This document shows positions 1 to 12,475 of a stretch of 64,000 nt of DNA, piece after piece. The notes below the pieces were generated by a model. It was given only the letters and a program-made list of their open reading frames with translations. It had not been told where the DNA came from and ran no database searches. Origin of the DNA: Oryzias latipes (Eukaryota; Chordata; Actinopteri; Beloniformes; Adrianichthyidae). The stretch covers positions 14,133,950 through 14,197,949 of the forward strand of contig NC_019872.2 of the NCBI RefSeq assembly GCF_002234675.1, given 5' to 3'. The translations under genes and the position numbers were made by a program. Numbering within the stretch: the first letter of the stretch is position 1; each line of letters starts with the position of its first letter.

Positions 1-3000
1 CAGTAATCCTCTATGTGTGGCAGAAAACTCTGAGTCTCGATTTTGCTGGTTTGAGATATCTTTAATGCATCGATACCCCAAGTCCAGGTTCAGAGAACAG
101 GGCCTGTGCTTGGACAGATAACTGTCCTCTCTTTTCTCTGTCAAGGCTGCATCACAAGATGATTGTCTGAGAAATTTCTGAGATGATACTGTATTCTTTG
201 GCTTTATTGTGCTGCTCTTTATTGGTTGTTTTGCATTACATCTGCTCAGTTCCATTTGCACTGGTGCTGATGGCCAATGAGTCAGTTTAGTTTCTGTGTC
301 AGTGCTGGAATGCTGGGAGCTTTGGTTGAATTTATCCAGTGAAAGAGATGAAATCTTTACAGTATCCAAGTCTGGAGTATCCGTGCTTGACCTGAAGGGT
401 GATAGCTTGTCAAACAATTCCTCCACATCTGGAGAATGGAGAGGACTTGTGACCCACTGCTTGGTGGAGCAAAGATCTTCCCAGGACTCCACCAAGTCCA
501 GCTCTTCCAGGTTTCTCCCAAATCCTTCTTCGTCATCGAGGTTTGGAAGCTCCAGGAAATTGGTTGTCTCCTGTGAACAAACCGAGATCCTCTGTCCACT
601 TTCTATCATTTGAATCTCATTGATCTTTTCTGCATTGTTTGACTTTTCCGTTTTCTCCCGAGGAACCTCGTGCTTCAGACATTTTCTGGCTGTGCCTGGG
701 AAGCGTGTGACCTGCGGAAAGTCCTTTAAAATCAAAGGTTTTAAAACATGACTCAACCGGGTTTCCTTTGAGGAAGCTTGAATCTGCAAAGAGGAGGTTC
801 GTTGCTCTTTGGGCCCCTTTGATTCATGCGTTGGATCAGCGGGACAAACTTTTTGAGTGTTTCCAGCAGAGATCGCATCACCGTTTTTGTGAACGCACAA
901 CAAAAGGTCTGATTCTGAGGGCTGCTTCTTTTTGCCATCAGATCTAGGGGCCTTCCCACAATCACCCAGAGAGGTGTTTGACAGCTGCTCTGTGCACAGC
1001 AAGGACAGAGATGGAGAGCTGCGGCTTCGTTTTGACTGGACGTCTCTTGATAACTTGGTGTTTCCAGACGTGGTCACTGTGGAGAAAGCTGGTTTGAAAG
1101 CTTCATCCAGCAGGTCAATTTCAGGCTCAGTTATCTTCAGTTCTTGGTGGAGGTCAGACCGCAGATTTTTTATTATCGAGGATCTTTCATCCTGAAAGAT
1201 TAGAGAAAGTAAATAAATATCAAAGGAAAAAAAATATGATGAAAAAAGCAGTTAAATCCCATATCCTTACACTGGTGTGACTCTGACATGTGGGTAAGGT
1301 CACATTATAACTCCAATTATAAACTCTAACTGCTGCCACAATTAGGCTATCTTTAAATCATCCTTATTTGACTTGTTTTATATCAGATTGAAGAAGTACA
1401 ATTAATTTAATCCCCTTTTTGACAACGCGTTTTGATTTTAACTTTCTATTTGTTATAACTGTGTTTCAGTCAGTGGCCTTGTTTATCACCTCAGTGGCCT
1501 TGTGGTAGAATGTCCACTCTAAGACTAGAAGGTTCTGAGTTCAAATCCATGGCCGAGTCATACCAAAGCCAATAAAAATGGGACCCAATGCCTCCCTGCT
1601 TGACACTCAGCAGTAAGGGGTTGGGTCAGACGGTTAAACCACCAAATAGTTCCTGACTGCAGCCCATCGCTTCCCCAGGGGATGGGCCAAATGCTGATGA
1701 AACTTTAACTTTACATAAAACAACAACCATTTACATTTGAAATCGTCATAAAAGAAAACAGCTGCATCTAATTAAAATACCTGTTTTGTATCTGTAGGCT
1801 GTTTGTGCAAGTTTATTCCAGAAGGTGGCGCAACCTTTCTGCATTCTTTCCTGGTCAGTGCATCCATGTCAAAAACTTCTCTCCATTCTTGTCTTTCTTG
1901 TAAAATGTCTTTGTTTAAATCTGAAAGAAATGCATGTTTTTGTGACATGTAGTCACAGACAGCAAATTTGATTAAAGAAAACATGATAATTGAAGGAAGA
2001 TAATCTCACCTTGTGGAAGTTTTCTAGAGGCTTGCACTTGGGTGGTTTTCTTGTCTGCTCCCTCCTGCTTCTTTGGCTCCAGTTTGGGAAACGTGTTGCT
2101 CTTTCCTCTCAGACCTCTGTGCTCTGGAGGCTCCTTGCTGGTCTTCAGAGCTGGCGCTTTGTCTTTGTTGTGTCCCCTGCAAGGTGTGCTGTTAGAGCTG
2201 ATGACAGCCGACACACGTAAGGGAACAGACACAGCAAAAGGCTCAGAGATGTTGACGGCTCTACGCTGATGTCTTGGTGAGGATTCCAGTGGGAAGAAGC
2301 TTCCCGGGAATGAAGGTCGGGATGAGCTGTTGTGGGAGGAACCTGAGTACAACATTCTCCTGTTTTTTGGAGATGTCGGCTTGGAACCACAAAGGTCATC
2401 ACCTTTGAACACTTTAAGCTGCTCTGGCAAGGGCTTCTGGGGAGTGGCAGAAGCTCCTGGTAAGTCCATCGGTTTCATGTTGACACTCCAGCCCCCTGCT
2501 GCCCCGCCAGCCTTCTTCCCTTTTGACTCCCAGTTTTGGTCACGTTCACTCAGATCGAGCAAAGAGTCGGACCCCAGCGTTCTGGATTTCACATCCGGAG
2601 TCAGAGTGTTGCTGGATCCTGCAGCTGGAATATGGCTTCCTGAACGTTCGTCATCTGTAGATTAAATATTGCATCAGTGATAAAGAAATGCCTCGTGCAA
2701 ATACATGAAAAAGTTCCTTTTTAGACCATAAAAACAGTTCAAGGTTCCAATTGCCTGTAATACTTCATTTGTGTTTTGCAAAATAACACAACACAACCTA
2801 GTTAGACCTTGGAAGTCACGTTATAAAAAGATTTAGCCCCACCTGGTGGTAAGGAGCACAATGATTCCATGCTCCTGGATGGTCGAAGAGCTGCCTTTTC
2901 TACCAAAAACAAATAAGAAGACATGCTGTTTTTATTTTATGATCACATCATATGTTTTTCTTTTTTGGATTAGTTTTTTGCACTTATCAATAAATCCATT

Positions 3001-6000
3001 CAGCAGTTAATTTTCTAAATTTATTCCATTCTATTCTGGATTGAAAAGAGCCACTGCCAACTGCTTATGAGTGACAAGAATGAATTCATTTGGGTCTTTA
3101 AAGGGGACAAAAATGTGTTTTCTTCTATCCTTCACAGAGCACTTACAAAACATATTAGGACACAAGCAAACAAGCGAACAAAAGGTTTTCATTTTGGAAA
3201 CTTTGGGAATTTTTGACCCTTTAAAAAAATAATTCTTTTATTTTATCTCTGTGAAATGTGAAAAAGATTCACGCAAAACATCCTTCTGTTTTTTTCATGT
3301 TCAATCATTATGGGTCAAGAAATGTTGATTCAGTGCCAAACATCCCATAAAATAAAAAGATTTGTGAAAAAAGTTTTCTTCTCTTTTCTGCCTGGACCTA
3401 TGATTCAACTTGAAGAAGCAAGGTCCAATGGAACATAATACGTCATGCCTCTTTGACTTTAAGAGTTCATTTAGTCATCACTTTACTACTAAAAAAAATC
3501 TCAATTTTAAACAAGTAACCTTTTTTCTGGTTAAAGAGCAAAAAATTCAGGTAAATGACTTCTTCTTATTCTGTGTTATGAGGTATGGTTTAATTATCAA
3601 TGGATGCATTAATGCACCTATAGTCTTGGCACTTTTTTTTCCTCTGCAGCCAAGGAGAAAAAAGTTTGTACTGTCTGAATTTAAAGGTGAACTTAACCTT
3701 TTGTAGCACCTAAAGATATTTTTTTTCTTTAAAAAAATATTTTTTTAAATCCCACTCGAATAATCATTTGATCTATTTTTAAAGTGTTCCCAGTGGTCTT
3801 TTACTTATGATTATGTTGTTTTTAGCCAAAATAAAAAAAACATAAACAAAACTGTTGTTTTCTGGGACAAAGTTTCTGCAGTTGTTCATTAGTAGTTCAT
3901 TAGATATTTCCCTCTGAGTTGTGGCTGGGACTGTTGGAGCAGATCAACCCCGCCTCCCTTTCCCGTCACCTATAATTCAGGGCTCAGAGCAGGGAGCTTG
4001 TGGCCCGCCCAGCACATTTTCTACCTCACAAATAAGCTCTTTTTCCAACTACATTTTTTCATCTGCTCCTGATTTGCAATGATTTGAATAAATAAAATAC
4101 TCAGAAATGCAAATTTAAGCTCAAATTTGTTAATATAAGTAAAATAATCAGAAAAATGCCACAAAAAATGTTAAATGTCAAATCCAGGTCTAGTCATACC
4201 AAAGACTCAAAAAAGAACCCAATGCCTCCCTGCTTTACATTCAGCATTAAGGGTTTGGATTGGGGGGTTAATCCACCAAATGGCTGTGTCTGCAGCTCAC
4301 CGCTCCCCCATGTAATGGGTCAATTGCAGAGAACAAATTCCACACACAGGTGTGTGACAGCTAATGATACTTTAACTTTATTACGCACAAACATGAAGAT
4401 GTATCTCTGAGCTTATTTTAAAAACTCTATTAGAATTTCAATCTCTTTGTCTCCTTTTTCTTTTAATGCTGCTTTTTAATGGACTTGATAGTGTGAGTCT
4501 GTCTTTCCACATCTTTGAGGTTCCCATTCTACTATCTAAGTGTGCCCAACAACATGCATGCACATTAAGGCCTTTTTCCCAAGAAGGGAAGATAAACTTA
4601 CGTGTTATCCCCTGTGCTCGGATGAAGACACTACCATTGCGGCTAAGTTTTCCCTTTGACTCAACAGACCTTCCAAGGTTGAAGATAGACTTCCATTTCT
4701 TTGATTTCCCAGAAAACTTTCTTCTAACAAGCAAGAGACAGTTAGGAAGTCCAGCTTGGGTAAACTGTAAAGTCTTGTCTGCAGTTTTGAATTTACAGGG
4801 CCTCAAAAACTTACTTGTCTGATGTGTCTATCACAGTATGATAGAGCGTGGCGCTGCTGGTATCAGGCAGACTGTTCTCACGCTGACGTTCTTTATGCAA
4901 CGGGTGGTTTGGGCTCAAGGAGCGAGCCTGGGCCTCTTCTAGGCTCATCAGTTTCATCGGCCCGCTCTGGCCACTGATCGGGAGGGTTGCATACTTTTCT
5001 CCACACACCAAACTTTGTCCTGCAGAAATATAATCTATCCGTCACCAAATTCTTTTGGCCTGTTTGTGCCTCCTCCTAAGTAAACTCACCTTCTTTTGGT
5101 TTTATTGGTGCAGACGCCCCACTGAAGATCTGCTCTGTGTGGTTTAAAATATACTCTATCACTGACTGCTGTTTCCGTACTTCCTGGAAAGCCATGTCTC
5201 CATTACCGGAAGAGGCCTCAATGTCCTTAGATCTAACAAAGCAGAGAAATCAGGTCAGCATTTAGGAAAATATTGCAATTAAGCCTGAGTGTTACTTTAT
5301 TATTGTTGATAGAACGTGCAAGATGGAAATATCCTCACCTCAGGAGATTTGGAGCCCACACCAGTGCCAGGTTGCGCGTGTGCATGTTTGTCTGAGTGCT
5401 TAAAGTTGCAAGGTAAGCCAAGTGCTTTGTAAGATACTCCAGAGTCCTGACAGCAAAAAAAACAAGGTCGTTTGCACTCTTTCCGCACCATGAAAAGGCA
5501 GCAACAACTCAGTTTTTTGGTGCTGCTGAGAGGAAGAAGCTTTACCTAAAGTGAGGGGCGGGCAGCTCCCTGATAACACCCTGAATGTGTGAAAGTTTTT
5601 CATGATCTCCCTGAACCGAGATGGCTTCCTGTAGGTAAGACAGAGAAAAGAGTTCAAATCAAAAGTTCAGCGATATCCTCTTTTAAAAAATTGGTTTTGG
5701 GGTTGTGCTAAAGGCCAAAGGACGAGGAGAAGGAGCTTGACACAATGTGCTTAAAAACCCAATTCCATGAAATCACATTTTTTGTGTTTTTAACATGTTC
5801 TTGTGGCATTTTTTTAATGATGGAGGATATATATAAGTAAAATTAAGCTCCTCTGTCCAACACAAGAGGCCTTCAGCTCTTATCTGTCTGCCTAGCTGTT
5901 GGACAGGACAAGTTAAAAAAATTAAAAAGCTTAAATTTGCATTTCTGAGCATTTTATTATTCCAGTCGTTGTGAATCAGGAGCAGATGAAAAAAATGCTG

Positions 6001-9000
6001 TCTGAAAACAAGTGTATACACTGAGCGAACCGCAAGCTCTCTGCTCTGCTCCATTCTGATGTGTTCACTTGGAGACAACTAGATCCATGTACGCCTTTGT
6101 TTTCTCATCTGAGTTACATCTGGCTCAAAACTGTACGGCCATTTTTGCTGAACCAGTATAGTTCGGCTGGGGGTGTGAGGGGGGCGCATTTAAACAGATC
6201 GATAATCAGAAGGGGGGGCCAAGACTACTCCATGTCAACAGTCCCACCCATGAATCAGAGGTGAATTTCTAATGAAATGCTGCTGCTCTGCAGAAACTAT
6301 GTCCTATGATGACACAGGTTTTTTATTTTTTTCTAAAAAGGGCATATTCATAATAAAAATACTACTTTTTTACAATAGATCCAAAGATGATCGGAATGGG
6401 TCTTTCACCCTAAATATGGAGTAGTTTTCCTGCTGTGTGGCTTTAGTATTTTTTATACCTTTCATGAATTTAACATCAATGATTTGTCTTCATTTTTCTG
6501 TGTAGGCTGCAACCTTCAACGCAGTTATCACAAGCAGGTGTGGGCTAAAGTACACATGTCCCCCAGCAGTTAGGAGATTAACACAATAAAGGTCCACAGT
6601 AAGTGCAGAGTAAATAATCTTAATTTTTCCTAAATGTGGTTATATTACTACAAGCTGTTAAACTTGAGCTATTCTGGCCCACGAGATCAAACAGAGAATA
6701 AATGGTTCTTATTAAGAGCAATTTTTCTATGCATCATCTTAAGACTAATTTAACCAATAAAAATGTAAAAACCTCTGTTTTTAATCTTTTAATCTTTATA
6801 GGGTTTTCATTATTACAACCGAGGGGGAACATTCCAACACTCAAAGTTTTCATGAAGGAGCTGCTAGTTGCCAAGGTATGCATATGGTAAGTCACGGTAC
6901 ACAGAAGCCTTCAAAGAACACCTCAGTCAGGACCTACACTCCAGTTATTTCTGTATCCTCCTCTGCTCTTGACTTTTTCATGCCGACATTTCATCCAGAA
7001 AGGACAGCTTTAAGAAAATCTCTCTTATTCCAAACTTACATGTCCCGCTTTTACCAACAGTTACATTTTGGATTCATCTATGCAGTGTTTGAAGGAATTA
7101 AAAGGTAGAAATACACACTCAAAAAACATTTCAACTTGAGACTGGACCGTATTTTCTTAAGGATCTGTGAGGTACACACAGCCAATGATTTCACTGTCAA
7201 TGAAACTCAGTCTTTCCTTTGACAATGATCAACAACAAAAAAAGATTTTTTTGTTGATATCTCACCAGGAATAAAATTAAAATGTGTTTTGTTTTTAAGG
7301 AAAAAGAGGGGCAATGCTGAATCCAAAACTAAAGTGACAACAAGTGAGTTTTCAAATTTAAAAAATGACAGTTTTTGGTAACTTTTCCTGGTTTCGAGTC
7401 TGACTGCACAGATGGTGTTGACTGTACTCACCGTGAATCTGCTGTACAGCTCATATGTTAGCAGAGGATTGGGTAGCTCCCTGAAGTACAGCTTACATAA
7501 GGAACCCACACAGTGGATGTCCTGGAGGTACATTTCCTTTGTAAGGTCAGGGCCTGCCTCGGAGCAGAATTCCTGCCTGCACACACAAACATCCACATCC
7601 AAACTCTTAAATTTCTTGCTCAGCATCCTTCTAAAGCAGCATCTGCCTGTTGTTGGTGAAGATGTGCCAAACAAGCACAATGTTTGACCGATATTTGTTA
7701 AAACTGAGGTTCTGCTGAGATTTAAGATAATAAATTGTCATTTTTCATGTAGATCATTTGAAAAATTAACTATTTCACTCAGTGGGGGGGGGGGGGGGGG
7801 GATACTCTAAACCTTATGCAAAGAGTTGACAATGAACGCTTTGAGTACCTGAGACGTTGAATATTTGACGTGATCCCCGACAGTCTGTAGATCCCATCCA
7901 CAATCCCATGCTTCTCAATGAACTCTGCACATTTTGTGAGAACCTGAGGAACTTTAGCAAAGAAATCGTGTTAATAGTGTAAAACCTTCATTGACTTTTC
8001 TCATCTTTTTGTGGCAGACAAACAAAAGCTGGGACAGAAACAACTGTAAATGCAATGCTCTATTGGAACAATGTTCATGAGGCTGACTTGATGGTATGTA
8101 GTTTGTTCCACTTCGGCAGCTCTCTGCTGCTCAGGGCCGGTGATTGTAGGTGGACTTAGACAGGAAGTTAAAAATGGTTTGTTTGTTTCAGAGGAAAGTT
8201 GACACACCCAGTCCTTGTAGCTGGTATTACTGACGACATTTCCTCTAATAGAAAGGTCTTTTGTAATGTGACCACTAACCGACACTGCTTTTTAACAAGA
8301 AAACATCTGTCTTAAACAACTGTTTCACCCCATTTAAATAAAAATAACAGACTCCAGTGATTTATTCACCCTGACTCTGTACTACTTTATTAATTTGAAT
8401 AATGTTGGACGAATGTTTTAGGAAAAAAAAATAAGAAAGACATTTAAAATTTAAATTTTTTTGAATAAAGAGAATTAATTATTAGATAACTTTTAAGCAT
8501 AAAGAAAACCCCCAACTCCTATGAAGAATAAACTGCTCCATCATCTGTTAGTCAGACAGAATGAGAGCCAGCATCATATGATGTTGAATGTTTCCGTGCA
8601 TGATCAAAGAAAGAATGGATATGTTTTTTTTAAATTTAACAGGATGCATGTTTGTTTACAGCTGAACCTCCACCTGAAAAACTGATCTAGTTCTAGATTA
8701 TGAGATTGCTCCTCCTGGATGTTTGAAGTCTTGAGCATCACTCTGGAAGAGGTCAGTTTGGACCATGTTATCTTTAGGCATTCATCAATAATCCTGCAAG
8801 TTTTCTAGTAATTAAAGAAAAAATATATATTTATTAAAGTTTTAGTGGGAGATTTGCTTTTTATCTGTACTTTTTTACATTTTTTCCCATTGCTCATTAT
8901 TCTCCTGATTACCTTTTATCTGGGTTGTTTTTGTGATAAACTGCTAAAAAAAACTGAGTCTAAAAATGAAAAATATTCCAGGCATCTTCATCTTAGGCAG

Positions 9001-10386
9001 CAAGAAGCCAGCATTTAAATTCTCATCGTGTTAACTTGAATACTTGGATTTCTAATTGCACGCTTGTGGTTAAAATCTGGAAAGTCCAGGGTTGTCATTT
9101 AGTTTTTTTTACACAGTTAGAACTGATTCCTTGTACTTTAAAAAAATCGTGACTTTGTATAAAGTTTTTGAGAAATTGAATGAAACTAAATAAAAATATA
9201 ATTAAGTTGAATAATTGTAGGTAAGATGTAGGAAATTGGTCTCTTCTTAGGATTCATAATATATTACCACATGCTGGAGCAAATCATTTCTGTTAGATAA
9301 TCCTTTTAGCTGTGAGAGGTATTAGACTTAGTAAAAGAAAAAAAAAGTTGATTTTAGCTCAATTTGTTTGTGTCTTCTGAAAAACACATTGTGTAAAAAT
9401 GAGTTCTTTTTGTGCTCCTGGTATTTTATGGATTGAACGATGTAAACTACTGGATCCACTTGAACATATTTCTGTGATAATGTAAAGGAAAAGACGAAAA
9501 GTCTATTTTTAAAGGAGCTTTTCCCCTTTTTCCAAAAGGATTAAAACCAGCCTGAAAGGGCAATGTGTGTTCTGCTTCCACACCTCCTCCCTCACTTCCT
9601 GCCTGGATTTCTCCACCTCGAGTCCATTCTAACAGGTCATTCTAACAGTTATCCCTACAGCACAGCCATTCAGTCACTGTAACATCTGCTCAACCTTTTG
9701 CTTCTCACAAATTATAGCCAAACACTCTAATTGTAGACTTTAAAAACTCAGAATTTAAAGAAAAAACATATTTAAAAGAATAGAAAATGTCAACGCATGC
9801 ATGACTTTTTCATTTCATAATTCCCATTTTTGTTTGTTTATTGTTTCCTTTGAACATTATCTGTATTGTGCGTTAAAAAAAAGGTTTTCAGTCCTTTCTG
9901 AATGCACACCTTAAAAAGCGAAAAGATTCTCCACAGGAAATTCACACCAAAAATTTTAGAGCCACACCCAAACTTCATTTAATACAGCCAATGAGTGAAT
10001 GAATGGGCTTTCTAAATGTAAAACACATGTATTCTGATAACAGAGCTTTAAACAATGACTGGTACGCATAGACACTTCCTCTTGTAATGATTTTTTTTTG
10101 TTGTTTTTTTTTTACAAATTGTGTTTGTGTTTAAATTAGTTAAAATAGGTAACCACCTTCCTTTTATTCTGAATGCTCCACTGTGTTTAGGTCAAGCAGT
10201 TGCTGAGGAAGACTATGCTTTGACAGGGGCGGTTTACTCCTATCTTTAATTCAAAGCTTACAAATAGAACGTAAGAAAAACATTACCATCTTGTCCTGAA
10301 ATGTGGAGATGCTCAATCAAGTCACAGCCGAACGCATTTTCACTTCCTTTCTTTTTGGACTTCTGTTTAGTCCCTTTATTCTTCAT
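1..10386 (-). CDS. arhgap31: Rho GTPase-activating protein 31 (CdGAP), 5' part of gene; C-terminus off the left edge
   Basis: GAP for Cdc42 and Rac1, acting at focal adhesions and the cell edge. Twelve coding exons were read on the minus strand: 10287-10386, 7849-7951, 7432-7576, 5546-5628, 5339-5446, 5090-5232, 4815-5019, 4602-4723, 2843-2899, 2010-2654, 1781-1920 and 1-1191 (continuing). Phases join without a break and give 1014 residues in the window. The start matches the human N-terminus (MKNKG, then AFGCDL). The RhoGAP domain covers about residues 20-215, with the arginine finger R56 in GIYRLSG and the motif YLQDIHCVGSLCKLYFREL. Downstream are MKLMSLEEAQARSL, KKWKSIFNLGRS, KLSRNGSVF, SMESLCS and NISEPFAVSVPLRVSAVIS, all diagnostic of ARHGAP31 rather than ARHGAP30/32/33. 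The last exon is a long disordered, Ser-rich tail open to position 1, including WVTSPLHSP and RPCSLNLD. Intron 1 (7952-10286) is 2.3 kb. Identity is nearly certain; exon ends are by eye. Confidence 0.95.
1483..1716 (+). repeat. tRNA-derived SINE in an arhgap31 intron
   Basis: The head reads like a Pol III promoter: an A-box-like GGCCTTGTGG near 1493 and a B-box GTTCAAATCC near 1538. It is followed by a body with CCCAATGCCTCCCTGCTT and a tail ending in ACTTTAACTTTAC. The same body recurs at 4156-4381, which shows it is an interspersed family and not a tRNA gene. Confidence 0.75.
3744..4140 (-). repeat. Copy A of a MITE-like repeat family (about 400-500 bp)
   Basis: On the minus strand this stretch matches copies at 5750-6409, 33071-34319 (interrupted), 57386-57762 and a fragment at 11626-11690. 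Shared blocks include GCATTTCTGAGTATTTTA, ATCAGGAGCAGATGAAAAAA, CTGCAGAAAC and the end GAGTGGGA-TTTAAA. It lies in an arhgap31 intron and abuts the SINE copy that follows. No coding capacity. Confidence 0.65.
4156..4381 (+). repeat. Second copy of the tRNA-derived SINE, head degraded
   Basis: Shares the body of the 1483-1716 element (ACCCAATGCCTCCCTGCTT, GTTAATCCACCAAAT, and the ACTTTAACTTTA tail) but the tRNA-like head survives only as CAAATCCAGGTCTAGTCATA. It sits in an arhgap31 intron next to repeat copy A. Confidence 0.7.
5750..6409 (+). repeat. Copy B of the MITE-like family, interrupted by a LINE 3' fragment
   Basis: Most complete copy. The left end reads CTTAAAAACCCAATTCC and the right end GATCGGAATGGGTCTTTCA. 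The reverse complement of the right end of copy D, CTTAAAGTCCCACTCC, resembles the left end, suggesting imperfect terminal inverted repeats. The element lies in the intron between arhgap31 exons 3 and 4 and is split at about 5851-5926 by the 3' tip of an L1-like LINE. Confidence 0.65.
5851..5926 (+). mobile_element. Severely 5'-truncated LINE copy (3' hairpin plus A-rich tail)
   Basis: Positions 5854-5914 match the last 61 nt of the full LINE (28394-28454) at 57 of 61 positions. All four differences are transitions and all lie in the loop; both 9-nt stem arms (TGTCCAACA and TGTTGGACA) are intact. It ends in an A-rich tail (AAAAAAATTAAAAA). The flanks, AAATTAAGCT on the left and AAATTAAAAAGCT on the right, look like a degraded target duplication within repeat copy B. 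Confidence 0.75.
7784..7801 (+). repeat. Run of 18 G (C on the transcribed arhgap31 strand)
   Basis: Uninterrupted mononucleotide run about 50 nt inside arhgap31 intron 2, downstream of the donor at 7848. Length is likely to be polymorphic or affected by assembly error. Confidence 0.9.
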
Positions 10387-11625
10387 GTGGCTCCAGTTAG
10401 TAGTCCAGATTATTGAAGCAGAAACATCTTTGAAAACGCACCAGCTGATCCATAAGAACTTGGAAAATAGTTAAGATGTTGGGTTTAAAAGAAAAAAAAG
10501 CAGCTCTTCAGAAATTCCAGCAAACTGCTCCCAAATGTCTGTATCCGCTCACGCTAGGAGACCAAACTGTTGGAGGCTGAGAGCAGAAGTGACGTCACTT
10601 TTGAAACTTGAAGTCCTTCAGATTCCTTTTACCTAGATGAGCTTGAAAAAAAAAACAACGCAGTGGGAAAGTTGGTCTGTTAGGACGCGACAGTCCACTG
10701 CTTTATCTCAGCTAGATTTGCAGAAGCAGCAATAGAATCTGTTAGTTTCCTGTTGTTTTCTTAACCCCGGCCAGTCTCTCTTTCTGCTCCTTTTTATCTC
10801 CTCCTCTTTTCCTTCATTCCACACAGGCTCCATTTTCACTGGCTTTTCTCTGGCTGTGACACTCGTTCATGATGCAAGAAAAGTTCCTGTTCTTGATCAT
10901 AAATTAAAACCGAATCAAATCTATTGAGAGATCTTTTTAGGGGTTAGAAACCTGTAGATCTGCTTTTTGTAAGATGGTGCGAGATGAATGCAGAAGAGGA
11001 GGAAAACAGCTGACCTCGGTTTCTCTCCTAGATATGGAACTATTGACCTGTTTTACTCTTCTTTTTTTTCTTGCTTGTGACCAAACTAGGAGCTAACGGG
11101 AAAGGTGCTCTGCCTTTCCTGAATGCTCCCAATGTATACACGGTTTCCTGTGAAAGAGCCCAGGCTTGAAAACAAAAACAGACAGCCTCAGAAGGAAGAA
11201 GGAAGTGGGAGGCGACTATAGTGAGGGCCTGAAGGGCACAGATGGGAAATGGAGGGGAGGGGTGCTGCTGGGGTGATGAGATGGACAACACATGGTTCTC
11301 ATTACAAACAGCTTTGCATTTAGTCTTTTTTTTTTTTTCACCAGAAAGTAGCTGCAATAAAAGAGCATAGCTCATATGTGCAGCAATGAGTTGATGTCAG
11401 GTTTTGGAAGACAAATCAAGGTTTCTTCTTAAACTACGCCAATGTTTTTGCACAATCCAATGACATACGCACATTGGAATGTCTTGCAGAGAAACATGGG
11501 TCATTTGTCACCTCTGAAAATTAGGAATTTAAAAACTCAAATGTGTTTCATTCAGGATAAAATCTTTACATCCGAATACCTACATCAAGAGCATGAACTT
11601 GAACTACATTCAGTTTTAGCTTAGC
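10387..11625. other. Region upstream of the arhgap31 start, no other gene seen
   Basis: This should hold the arhgap31 5' UTR and promoter on the minus strand. No clear TATA box, CpG-rich island or second gene was recognised. Short ORFs here have no codon bias or recognisable domain. Confidence 0.5.
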
Positions 11626-11690
11626 ACTCCGATCATCTTTTGATCTATTGTAAAAGTGTTCCAGTGGTCTTTTAATTATGATTATACCAT
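11626..11690 (-). repeat. Copy C, terminal fragment of the MITE-like family
   Basis: Only the right end of the family remains, in reverse orientation: CCGATCATCTTTTGATC followed by GTGTTCCAGTGGTCTTTTA, equivalent to 3760-3805 of copy A. It is cut off exactly where the Harbinger-like segment begins. Confidence 0.6.
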
Positions 11691-12475
11691 GGTCCGGCTG
11701 AATATTCGATTCTGATTGGCTGCTGGGTGTGAATTAAGTAGGGCATAATAATAATCGCGATTTGCGCGCCAAATTCGCGTCTGCCACCTCTCTTATGACA
11801 CTCGTTAAATTTGTTGCTTGACGCCCCGGCAGCAGCCGCCAACTTTTTTCTGGACATCATTCATTGCCACATCATGGAAAACATGGACGATGGTGAGCAG
11901 GTAGCTCGGGTTTATACGTTTTGGAGAGCTCTACAGAAGCGCCGGCAAGCACGTCGCCGTTTCTGGGTACACCAGATCCTTCCGAGTCTTCACTCCTGCA
12001 ATGGGAGCTGCTATGATGGGCAGTCACCCGCCCTGGGCCAGCATAGCGAGCTCTGCTGCTGAAGGTCCATCAGTGGGGCCCTGAGAAACTGAGCTTGGTT
12101 GCCACGCGACTTGTCACAGTTACTGTTGGGCAAAGACAGGGTACACCCTGGGCAGGTCGCTAACCTGTCAAAGGGGGTCCAGGGCAACCCCACAGCCCCA
12201 GCGGGATAAGAGAATGGATGGAAACTTTGAACAAAATTCCTCACATTGACCAACCATTTCAGATTTATTTTTCAACTCTTTGATTGAGTCACTGAAAACG
12301 TCACGTGCCCAAAGTTGAGCCCCTGATGGTTTGCCACGCCATGCTATACGCCAAAATGGCACCACAGGACTTCAGATCACGCCTGTATATATGCTTCACA
12401 TTGAAACTCGACGCCCCTGACGCACGAATGGTTTCCGGTGTGAATGCACCTTTAAGGTGCATTTAAGAGTCACTC
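11691..12475 (+). mobile_element. Degraded PIF/Harbinger-like transposon fragment with an inserted repeat tail
   Basis: An 83-codon reading frame from 11811 contains MENMDDGEQVARVYTFWRAL and then RRQARRRFWVHQILPS, resembling the N-terminal part of fish PIF/Harbinger nucleases (basic run followed by FWVHPIL). The frame is broken soon after by unrelated repeat sequence (about 12085-12215: TGTTGGGCAAAGACAGGGTA), a common fish LINE/SINE tail. No DDE catalytic region survives. The Harbinger call rests on a short N-terminal resemblance. Confidence 0.45.

Noticed and set aside
932-1195. Plus-strand ORFs opposite the large arhgap31 exon (also at 296-613 and 2330-2665)
   Set aside because: The minus frame is open for the whole exon, splices in phase and matches ARHGAP31; the plus ORFs are shadows.
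1483-1716. Possible tRNA gene (A and B boxes)
   Set aside because: The box spacing belongs to a SINE head: no cloverleaf acceptor stem is visible and the body recurs at 4156-4381.
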